Below are positions 1 through 7,002 of a stretch of 34,231 nucleotides of DNA, piece by piece. Made by a program: the position numbers and the translations under genes. The DNA is from Syntrophobacteraceae bacterium (lineage in GTDB: Bacteria > Desulfobacterota > Syntrophobacteria > Syntrophobacterales > Syntrophobacteraceae). Positions within the stretch are counted from its first letter, which is position 1; the number at the start of each line of letters is the position of its first letter. Under the pieces are notes generated by a model. That model ran no database searches. It was not told the DNA's origin and saw only the letters and a program-made list of their open reading frames with translations. Location of the stretch: the NCBI GenBank assembly GCA_031292215.1, contig JARLHO010000152.1, positions 1-34,231 of the forward strand, given 5' to 3'.

Positions 1-2
1 AC

Positions 3-3000
3 GGTACCCTTTGGGATTGGGCGCAAAATAAGGGAATCCTACCCGATGCCTTCCGGCGATCCCTTCAAATGCAGGGGGTCGGGCCGATTGCAAACCAGTT
101 CGCCGATGAAATGGGGAGCCACCCGGATTTGCAGGCGGCGCAGACTTCGCAAGTCCCGACCTTTCTCCGGCAGAACGCGGAACGGATCAACCAGTTTTTC
201 ATGGGCCGAGTACCGAGCCTTGAGACCCTCGAACAGATGGGGCCGCAAGGAATGCAGACCATGGCCGATGATTTGGGCTTTAAGTCGGTTGATGAGCTCA
301 AACAATGGGTCCCGGCGATGCGGGAAGTGTGGGAAGGCTCCAAGGGGGTCAGAAACGACGAAGCAAATCCAGCGCCATCGGTAGCGGCGCTTATCGATTA
401 CGCCAGGAAAGCGGGTCCGCAGGCGGCTCAACTAATTGCCGAAGACCACGGGTTTTCAAGTTTCGATGAAATGGTTGGAGCGCACCAATCCGCAGGAATA
501 GGAGAGATTGCGCAGAATGCCGCGGAGCCGGAGAGTTCCGAAGATAGGACAGGGACTGCGCCCACACGTGTGGATACTGACTCATCGCCGTCAATGGAAG
601 AATTGACGGCAAGATTTAAACCGGTCACTCCTGATGAATTCATAACGCAAAGGGATAAAAGCACCAAGCAGCCCTTTCTTACTCCCTATACAGCCGAGGA
701 AATGCAAGGGTGGCAGCATTTTTTGACAGACGATGGGGCCGGCTTCGCCATCACACCCGACCGGGACATTGTCGGGGTTTTTAATAACTCAGGCAAAAGT
801 GGAGCGGGCGCGGATGCGGTGACCCTCGCAATAGCGAAGGGCGGAAAGACGCTTGACTGTGTTGAAGGTTATCTTGATACTTATTATAATAGCTTTGGAT
901 TTGTAGAAACATCCAGGGTTCCTTGGGATGACAACTTAGCCCCGAAAGGATGGGATTATGAAACATACGGCAAACGACCAATCGTCTTTTTCGAATTCCC
1001 CGACGACTTCTCAAGAAGCCCGGCTGACACTCGAAGACGCTTTGAAATTGCTCGATCTGACGGAGGTCCCTGGAGGACCGGATTACTCTGGGATATTTCT
1101 AGGTGGAACTCAGAGATTGCTCGACTCAAAGGGGAAGGATTGGGTGATCAAACACCGCAAGGGCCTCGTGGAGGAAATGAAGATGGTGGCAAGCCTCTAG
1201 CGCAGCCCGCTGAGCAAATAAATGCTACTTCCAAAGATAATGAAGCCGACGAGTTGCAACCCCCTCCAATAGTCCTCATGCACAGTATAGGCCCGGATAC
1301 CAGCGAGGTTACCCAGGCAGTTGCAGATAAGCTGGCTACCTTTGCCAGGCCCGGCGCTCTCCGCTCTATCTGGCGCAGGATGGAGGATATCCTTACCCTC
1401 GATCCGGTCCCACGCATGGCAAGGATTTCGAACTTTCTCGCGGACAAGGCTGTTGAGCATGCATCCGCTCGGATCGCCGCGCCCAAGATGGTCGATAATC
1501 TGCTCAGTTCGGTTTTCCCGGATCAATACCGGGACCCCGAGGCAATGAGCAAGACGGTTGATATTCTGAACAAGGACAACGTGCTTGCCGGCTATGACGA
1601 GTTTAATAGAAGGGCCAACGAAGCGTGGAGCGAGGCGCAAAGCATAATTTCCTCAAGCCACGATGCGGCGCGACAGGAAATATACGATCATTACGTGAAA
1701 GCCAAAGAGGCTGAAACCAAGGGTCGCTATGATCTTGTGGCGCACTGGCTCGATAAGGCCGAAGCGCTGGAAGCGGCTTATGACAAAGCTACAGGGGACA
1801 CGGAGGCTACGGGGACCGGTAGAGGCAAGGAGCGTGCCGCGCTTCGGGAATACTTCGAATGGAAAAACAAGGCTGCAGCCATAGGTGAGACGCTAAACAA
1901 GTCCGCGCCGGAATACGCCGAGTACGACAGGGCCAGAGGCGCTCACGAGGAAGCCAGGGCGAAGCAACTGGAGGACGCTAGAAAGGATGCCGAGCAGGCG
2001 GTCGAGGATGCGAGAAGAGATAATAACTCGGACGCGTATCTTGCCGCACAAAAAAAACTCGAAAGGATTGAGGGTGGCAAACTCAAAAGCAACAACGAGG
2101 TGGCCGCGCTTATTTCGGGATACCGCGCCGAACTGGAGGAAGCCAGGAGAACCGGAGATACAAAGGCTGGAACTCTCGCGGAACGGAGGCTTGCGGAGCT
2201 GGCTAAAAACGAACTGGCGCCAGATCGGAACATCTCCAGCCTGGAAACGGCCATGGAGGAGGCGAGGAATAAGACGCCCAAGTCTCACGACCTGGAGCAA
2301 TACGAAAGGGACATCCAGGCCGCCAAAAAAGACCCGGTCATTTCAGCCAACATCGAGCGGTGGAAAAAGTATGTAAATCCATACCTCGATCAGCTTTACA
2401 ATGAAATGAAGGGCCTGGACCCGGCAGCCGAGCAGGAAGGGCGTGGAAAGTATTTTGGAGCCAGGATAAACCTTACCACCCTAGACAGGGCCGCAGAGCT
2501 TTCAAAGTCCCTTGGCGACCCGACTAAACCCATGCCGGAGCCCGCGATTGGATCGAGCTATCGAAATCCGAATGTGAAGCGCGATCCATTCGACCGGGCG
2601 GCCAAGTTCACCGGGCAGTATTCGACTGACGCCAGGCTTGCGCTTCTCAATGCGGTGGGGGGAAGGTGGAATGAGGTCACCAAACTGCGACTCTACAATG
2701 GCCTTGTTCAGTCGGGGGCGGCGCTCCCTTTTGGTTCTGAGAGGCCGGAGACCATCCAGGGGCAAAAGGCGACCGAACTTAGGGTGAAGGTTCCCCACAC
2801 CGATGTTGACGAGAACGGGAGGCCGGTCGGGAAAACCGTCTACCGCGAGGAGCCCTTGCACGTCCGGGCCGATCTGGCGCGGGAGGTTCGGAATGTGCTC
2901 AATACAGACATGCCGTCTCCGGCAAATCGGCTGGCCCAGGTATTGACCCATCTGCAGCTTGCGCAGTTTCTTGACATGTTCGCCCACGGTCAAAACCTTC

Positions 3001-4520
3001 TATCCGTTTTGACCAGGGCGCAGGGGGCGGGTTCGGTATGGGCCGACGTGGTCCGAAAGATTCCGGTCCTTGGCCGCCTGGATGGAATCAAGAGGATTTG
3101 GGATGTCTCGCGCGAGGTTCAAAGCGACTCGCCGGCTATCCGGGACGAAATAGCCCAAATGGCCCGGCAAGGATTGATTCGGCCCGAGTACCCGCCTGAC
3201 TGGCTCCAGAAAATGACCCATGGCCAGCAATTCATTCACGCGATTGACATGGGGTCCAGAATCGTTATGAACCGCTTCTTTGACAACCTGGTCGAACGCG
3301 GGTTGGCTCAGGATACCGAGGCGAACAGGCGCGGCTATGTCAACCAGGTCGGCATGTACAACCGCAGGCTTATGGGGCCGCTGATGCGATTGTCTAGAGA
3401 CTTGGGGCTAAGTCCTTTTGTGGTAGCTGGTAGAAACTTCAATCTCCAGGGAATCAGGGCCTTGACCGGGAACCCCGTTGTTACGGCGACCAACGCCGGC
3501 GCGGCAATGCAGATGCGGCTCATGAACCTCATGGGTACTGCGCTTACAGCAAGCATCGTTCCCATGATTCTAAACTCGATTAGGACCGGTCACCCCATGG
3601 GAAGGCCTGGAACGCCTATTGGCGCGTGGGATTTGGGGCTACCGAACAACGAGAAAGGGCAGCATTCGGTAATTGACCTGCTCGGTTGGATCGGAGCGCG
3701 GCGCGGCATGAGAGCCACGGGACTTGACGCCCTGGTCGAAGGGCTGAGGGCCGGCCACTCTGCCGATCAGATTGAACATGAAGCCATTTCCCAGCTTGAA
3801 GACACCTGGTCACACCCATGGATGGGACCGGCGCCAAGTTTTCTTTACAAAGCCTTGACAGGGAAACAGCTTGACCTACGTGGTAGAATGGAAGCTACGC
3901 AGTACCCCGGAGAGTACAAAAAACAGGCATTTGAAAACAGCCGGGCGGCTCTTAAATCTCAGAATGCCCTATTGTATTCCGTTCTTCGCCCGCTCTTCCA
4001 GGAATACGGACTCGACACCGACGATAAGACGCCCTACTATCAGGGTATCCATCAAACCTTCCTGAAATCCCCTTTGGCCTTTGCCGCAGTGAGGGAAATG
4101 TACCCGCCACGGTCGGCGGCAACCGTGATGGCTCTTGCCAAGTCCGGCCACGCATTCGACGGCTACCGAGAAGGCGACCAGGCGAAAGCCGAACTGAAGC
4201 AGCAAATCAGGGTGCTTGAGCGCGATGGGAAGCCTATTCCGGCAGAGTTGCAAGAGCAGGAACAAGCGCTTAGCCGGGGAGCACAAAAAGGGCTGGAGCG
4301 GTCTGGACATCAGACAGAACTTGAAACGGCCTTCGGGTATCTTCACCGAGGGGAGGATATTCTTTCCGTGCTCCGTTTGGCCACGCCCGACGAACTTCAG
4401 AAGCTGCAACCGGAAGCGCTGAATAAGTTTGACCGGCTCTATAACGGCGCAGCCCCTGCTGACAGAGGGAAGATCGAGCAGGAACATGGTGAAGCGATGA
4501 AGCTTTTCGGTAGTCTTTAG
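3..4520 (+). CDS. Giant phage protein, 5' end cut by the window edge (polyvalent or internal virion type)
   Basis: The frame is open to the first base with no stop, so the ATG at 69 is probably internal and the gene starts outside; at least 1,505 residues are visible. Numbered from that ATG, two short repeats of the form A(D/E)D-x-GF-x-S-x-DE occur near residues 66 and 125. A GNAT-like segment at about 185-312 has an LDC near 262 and YYNSFGF at 272-278. A long charged, Lys/Glu/Ala-rich probable coiled-coil region spans about 510-760. The C-terminal half (about 960-1,480) has hydrophobic helices and is rich in Asn, Arg and Met. Such multi-domain giants are typical of phage polyvalent or ejected virion proteins. 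No peptidase, lysozyme or polymerase motif was recognised, so the function is unassigned. It lies in the element that ends at the tRNA-His fragment. Confidence 0.8.
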   Translation, partial: GTLWDWAQNKGILPDAFRRSLQMQGVGPIANQFADEMGSHPDLQAAQTSQVPTFLRQNAERINQFFMGRVPSLETLEQMGPQGMQTMADDLGFKSVDELKQWVPAMREVWEGSKGVRNDEANPAPSVAALIDYARKAGPQAAQLIAEDHGFSSFDEMVGAHQSAGIGEIAQNAAEPESSEDRTGTAPTRVDTDSSPSMEELTARFKPVTPDEFITQRDKSTKQPFLTPYTAEEMQGWQHFLTDDGAGFAITPDRDIVGVFNNSGKSGAGADAVTLAIAKGGKTLDCVEGYLDTYYNSFGFVETSRVPWDDNLAPKGWDYETYGKRPIVFFEFPDDFSRSPADTRRRFEIARSDGGPWRTGLLWDISRWNSEIARLKGEGLGDQTPQGPRGGNEDGGKPLAQPAEQINATSKDNEADELQPPPIVLMHSIGPDTSEVTQAVADKLATFARPGALRSIWRRMEDILTLDPVPRMARISNFLADKAVEHASARIAAPKMVDNLLSSVFPDQYRDPEAMSKTVDILNKDNVLAGYDEFNRRANEAWSEAQSIISSSHDAARQEIYDHYVKAKEAETKGRYDLVAHWLDKAEALEAAYDKATGDTEATGTGRGKERAALREYFEWKNKAAAIGETLNKSAPEYAEYDRARGAHEEARAKQLEDARKDAEQAVEDARRDNNSDAYLAAQKKLERIEGGKLKSNNEVAALISGYRAELEEARRTGDTKAGTLAERRLAELAKNELAPDRNISSLETAMEEARNKTPKSHDLEQYERDIQAAKKDPVISANIERWKKYVNPYLDQLYNEMKGLDPAAEQEGRGKYFGARINLTTLDRAAELSKSLGDPTKPMPEPAIGSSYRNPNVKRDPFDRAAKFTGQYSTDARLALLNAVGGRWNEVTKLRLYNGLVQSGAALPFGSERPETIQGQKATELRVKVPHTDVDENGRPVGKTVYREEPLHVRADLAREVRNVLNTDMPSPANRLAQVLTHLQLAQFLDMFAHGQNLLSVLTRAQGAGSVWADVVRKIPVLGRLDGIKRIWDVSREVQSDSPAIRDEIAQMARQGLIRPEYPPDWLQKMTHGQQFIHAIDMGSRIVMNRFFDNLVERGLAQDTEANRRGYVNQVGMYNRRLMGPLMRLSRDLGLSPFVVAGRNFNLQGIRALTGNPVVTATNAGAAMQMRLMNLMGTALTASIVPMILNSIRTGHPMGRPGTPIGAWDLGLPNNEKGQHSVIDLLGWIGARRGMRATGLDALVEGLRAGHSADQIEHEAISQLEDTWSHPWMGPAPSFLYKALTGKQLDLRGRMEATQYPGEYKKQAFENSRAALKSQNALLYSVLRPLFQEYGLDTDDKTPYYQGIHQTFLKSPLAFAAVREMYPPRSAATVMALAKSGHAFDGYREGDQAKAELKQQIRVLERDGKPIPAELQEQEQALSRGAQKGLERSGHQTELETAFGYLHRGEDILSVLRLATPDELQKLQPEALNKFDRLYNGAAPADRGKIEQEHGEAMKLFGSL

Positions 4521-4825
4521 GGTGTTCGGCCTCGGAGCGCACGCAAACCTAATCGAAACTAACAAAATATTTCCAAACATCTTCAAACTAAAATGGGGCC
4601 GGAAGTCTGCCGAGATTTTCGGCCCTATCCATTTCGACCCTTTGACCTCCCTAAATTCCCGAATAGGAGTTCTAGCACGTCCGAACCTGGAAACGACGAT
4701 TCCGGGGTACAAAACGTCCACTCACGGGGGTACTTTCGGGAAAGAAAAGGCTGATACGTGTTTACGGTATAGACCCGAGGAGTATCGAAAATTGATCCAG
4801 GCCCAGATTGCCCGGTGGGGCCCCC
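4521..4825. other. Intergenic stretch, no supported gene
   Basis: A 111-residue plus-strand frame opens with GTG at 4522 and runs over the tail of the HTH gene. It resembles no known family, has no ribosome binding site because it begins two bases after the preceding stop, and has unremarkable composition. No RNA gene or strong hairpin was seen. Confidence 0.4.
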
Positions 4826-5029
4826 CTAAACGTACCGCGTTCTATTGTCTTCGATAAACTGATCCAGGTCCTCTACAGCAAAATAGATTTTCCTGGCGCC
4901 CGGAGTTCGGACAAAGGTAATTTGGCCTTTCCACACTTTTTCGCGCAAAGACCATTCTGTGAGGCCCAGGTATTTTGCAGCTTCTTTGAGGGTGAGCAGT
5001 TTCGGAGAGGTCGGGCGGCCGGGCTGCAT
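4826..5029 (-). CDS. Excisionase-like helix-turn-helix DNA-binding protein
   Basis: A 67-residue protein built almost entirely of one winged-helix module. It has LTLKEAAKYLGLTEWSLREK at residues 12-31, then a wing strand with ARKIYF and the closing helix DLDQFIE. This is the pattern of the HTH_17/excisionase (Xis-like MerR) family, which bends DNA at attachment sites or acts as a small phage regulator. Its place between a phage gene and the tRNA attachment site fits a role in excision. The start is the ATG at 5029. An overlapping 79-residue frame on the same strand is out of frame and was ignored. A plain plasmid or phage regulator is an alternative. Confidence 0.75.
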   Translation of the reverse strand: MQPGRPTSPKLLTLKEAAKYLGLTEWSLREKVWKGQITFVRTPGARKIYFAVEDLDQFIEDNRTRYV

Positions 5030-5120
5030 ATGGCGTGCTCTTTCCTGCGCTATCGTGTTGCGTAATGGCCTGAAACACCATTAATCATATCATCGATAGA
5101 CCCCCAGTGAAAGCGTGCTC

Positions 5121-5142
5121 TTTGGTCAAGATTTGGTCAAGA
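5121..5142 (+). repeat. Tandem 11-bp direct repeat TTTGGTCAAGA
   Basis: Two perfect adjacent copies (5121-5131 and 5132-5142) lie about 125 bp inside the element from the tRNA fragment and about 90 bp upstream of the excisionase-like gene. Tandem sites of this size and position are typical arm-type integrase or excisionase sites, but the role is inferred only from position. Confidence 0.55.
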
Positions 5143-5267
5143 AATGTCGACAAATATCCCCCTCAATTCATTATGTTTGCTTTTGTTAGGTGCTTTTGCA
5201 AAACCGTGGCGGTCAAGGCTTCTCGAATTACCGGCTGATACCTGGACCTACCGAAATACTGATTTTT

Positions 5268-5314
5268 TTGGGTTGTGGCCCCAGAGGTCGTCGGTTCGAG
5301 CCCGATCACTCACC
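5268..5314 (+). other. attR: 3' half of tRNA-His(GTG), displaced by integration
   Basis: The segment folds as an anticodon arm (TTGGG, loop TTGTGGC, CCCAG) with anticodon GTG at 5275-5277. It continues with variable loop AGGTC, T-arm (GTCGG, TTCGAGC loop at 5295-5301, CCGAT), acceptor 3' strand CACTCAC and the His-type discriminator C at 5314. No CCA is encoded. There is no D-arm or 5' acceptor strand upstream, where the sequence is a T-run, so it is not a functional gene. Integration into a tRNA anticodon arm with the 3' half duplicated is the classic arrangement for tyrosine-recombinase elements. Confidence 0.8.
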
Positions 5315-5322
5315 CTTCCCGC

Positions 5323-5363
5323 AAAAAAAGACGGCGACATGCCTTGACTGACATGTCGCCGTC
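5323..5363 (-). terminator. Rho-independent terminator of the PRC-barrel gene
   Basis: A perfect 12-bp inverted repeat (GACGGCGACATG at 5330-5341 and CATGTCGCCGTC at 5352-5363) with a 10-nt loop is followed on the minus strand by a run of seven T (5329-5323). It lies 20 bp past the stop of the minus-strand gene at 5384. It also lies just behind the tRNA-His fragment, so it could once have served that gene from the other side. Confidence 0.85.
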
Positions 5364-5383
5364 CTGCGTTTCCCCCCTGTCTG

Positions 5384-5914
5384 TCAGGAAGCCGTGTTCC
5401 GATCAAACATGTTTTGCGCGCAGTCCCCCTTGAAGTACTGGCAGACCTTTTCCCGCGTTTGGCTGCTCGTAAGATCCCTTTTGTTAGAGAACCCCGGAGC
5501 TCTGTCGAGCCGGGTCTGGGCAAGAGACAGGTCGATTGGTCCCGACATATTTGCCTGGGCCTCATTTGTCCAATGCGATGTGAAAGTCTTCCAGGGAACA
5601 GGAATGTATTTTCCTGAAGTCTTGAGCATGCCCGACCGCGAAAGGATCACGAATTGCGCCTGACCGTCCGGTCCCACCACGACGTCGGAAACCTCCCCGA
5701 TGGTTTGTCCCTGTTGGTCCCTCACGTTTTTGTTCAACAGAGAACTTAGATCGATCGAATGGGAGAGGGCGCCTTTGGACATCTCGTTTGAGTAGGAATT
5801 GTGATTGTTCATCATCGACGAGCCGTGCTCGTTCATTTCGGCGCCAAAGGCAGGCGCGCTCGCAACTAGACCGGCTATCATCAGAAATGACATAAGTATG
5901 TTAAACTTTCGCAT
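5384..5914 (-). CDS. Secreted PRC-barrel domain protein
   Basis: A 176-residue exported protein. The start at 5914 is chosen because GGAGGT (5921-5926) sits six bases upstream and the product then opens with a clear signal peptide: MRK, a hydrophobic core, and an AFGA cleavage region near residue 25. The open frame extends 37 codons further but without these signals. After a Met/Asn/Ser-rich linker comes one PRC-barrel, about residues 62-120, with NVRDQQGQTIGEVSDVVV and a GKYIPVPW strand. PRC-barrels are small beta-barrels used for protein-protein contacts in envelope stress proteins and photosynthetic reaction centres. Two cysteines near the C-terminus (CQYFKGDC) could form a disulfide. The gene is monocistronic, convergent with the element and followed by its own terminator. 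The specific role is unknown. Confidence 0.85.
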   Translation of the reverse strand: MRKFNILMSFLMIAGLVASAPAFGAEMNEHGSSMMNNHNSYSNEMSKGALSHSIDLSSLLNKNVRDQQGQTIGEVSDVVVGPDGQAQFVILSRSGMLKTSGKYIPVPWKTFTSHWTNEAQANMSGPIDLSLAQTRLDRAPGFSNKRDLTSSQTREKVCQYFKGDCAQNMFDRNTAS

Positions 5915-6261
5915 CTTTTTACCTCCGGATTGTTGGTCTTTACGGTTTCCCCATTTTGGCACTGAACGGATTAAACTTCCCTTGTCCGGGAGATTTGACC
6001 GCCCCACATTTGATAATTCTATCACTTAGTTAGCCACCGCAAAGAGTAAGTAAAAGGGGGTAGAGAACCCTATTTTGGCCGGAGCGGTTAAGTAGGGTAA
6101 CTCCCTCCTTGATTTGCATCTGCGATGCGCATACATTGATCAGCCGTAGGATGGGTGGAGCAAAGCGCAACCGATCAGATTAATCTTGTAGGAAACTTAT
6201 AGGAACTATTCGCAATTGCAGGATTTTTTGCTACCCTCAAATCTTTTCGGCCGGACACACT
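5915..6261. other. Divergent intergenic region between PRC-barrel and PP2C genes
   Basis: It must hold the promoters of both flanking genes, which point away from each other. No convincing -35/-10 pair was found. A dispersed-type palindromic repeat occupies 6138-6177. Confidence 0.5.
6138..6177 (+). repeat. Small dispersed palindromic repeat (GGTGGAGCAAAGCGCAACC type)
   Basis: The core runs GTAGGATGGGTGGAGC, then AAAGCGCAACCGATC, flanked by TGATC and GATCA. The GATxGGT and ACCxATC arms are self-complementary. It matches the general form of the short GTAGGxTGGGT...GAGCxAAGCG...AACCCA repeats scattered between genes in many bacteria. Only one copy lies in this window. Confidence 0.5.
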
Positions 6262-6972
6262 ATGCAAATCGAGTCGATTACACACGTAGGGTTACACCGG
6301 AAAAACAACGAGGATCGCTTCTTCGTAAATGTCCTGGATAACGAACGGACCCTGTTGATCATTGCGGATGGAATGGGTGGCCATGCGGCCGGAGAAATCG
6401 CGGCGGAACTTGCTGTGTCGAGTTTTAAAAACTATCGCCCCCGGCGCGCAGCCGATATATGCGCCGAACTGCTGGACCGCATGACAAGCGCCCGGGAAGC
6501 GGTCGTGGAACGCTCCCTCGCCGTCCCTGCCTATCAAGGGATGGGGACCACGCTATCTGCGCTGATGCTCGTTGGCCGGTCTGCTTTCTGGGCTCATGTG
6601 GGCGATACGCGCATATATCGCTATCATGAGGGCGAGCTGATCACCATAACCGATGACCATACGGTTGCCGGAAAGCTCCTAAGAGATGGCAAAATCAACA
6701 GGGAACAGGCCAGAGTCCACCCTTACTCAAATGTGCTGACACGGTGTATAGGATGCCAAAACCACGACCCCGATTCGGGCCTCTTTCAGGTAGCCGTCGG
6801 CGACTGCGTTCTCCTTAGCTCCGATGGACTACACGACCTGATACCGGAAAGCCGGATCGCTGCCATTCTCTCCGAAGGTGTCCCCCCGGGCGAAAAACTG
6901 GCCGCACTGCTAAACGCCTGCCTGGAGGCAGGAGGTAGGGACAATATCACCGCAGTTATTGCAGCCATTTGA
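6262..6972 (+). CDS. PP2C-family serine/threonine protein phosphatase (Stp1-like)
   Basis: A 236-residue single-domain, metal-dependent phosphatase that removes phosphate from Ser/Thr in proteins phosphorylated by Hanks-type kinases. All signature motifs are present: HRKNNEDRF near residue 11, ADGMGGHAAGE near 36, AHVGDTRIYR near 113, the DDHTVAGKLLRDG segment, HPYSNVLTRCIG, SSDGLHDLIP and the final GRDNITAVI. These supply the acidic residues that bind two or three Mn/Mg ions. Length matches the bacterial PrpC/Stp1 group. It is cytosolic, with no signal peptide or membrane segment. No good Shine-Dalgarno lies before the ATG. No protein kinase lies nearby, so its partner is elsewhere. Its 3' end faces the lut-like operon end to end. 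Confidence 0.93.
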   Translation: MQIESITHVGLHRKNNEDRFFVNVLDNERTLLIIADGMGGHAAGEIAAELAVSSFKNYRPRRAADICAELLDRMTSAREAVVERSLAVPAYQGMGTTLSALMLVGRSAFWAHVGDTRIYRYHEGELITITDDHTVAGKLLRDGKINREQARVHPYSNVLTRCIGCQNHDPDSGLFQVAVGDCVLLSSDGLHDLIPESRIAAILSEGVPPGEKLAALLNACLEAGGRDNITAVIAAI

Positions 6973-7002
6973 AACTAAGTTCCCTCCGACCACATCCGGA
7001 GC

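Larger units (their letters stand above)
1..5314. mobile_element. Right end of an integrated phage-like element
   Basis: The stretch combines a very large phage-type protein, an excisionase-like HTH protein close to the boundary, and a terminal tRNA-His 3' half that has no 5' half. In tRNA-targeted integration the element's own copy restores the tRNA at one end and the displaced chromosomal 3' fragment marks the other. With the fragment reading left to right, the element must lie to its left and the chromosome resumes after about 5314. No integrase is seen inside the window; it is expected further left. The left end, the intact tRNA-His and the phage type cannot be determined here. Confidence 0.7.

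Noticed and set aside
3969-4721. 250-residue minus-strand open frame
   Set aside because: It lies opposite the end of the phage gene, has no family likeness and no ribosome site; an antisense shadow.
4522-4857. 111-residue frame after the phage gene
   Set aside because: A GTG start two bases after the preceding stop, overlap with the HTH gene on the other strand, and no family similarity.
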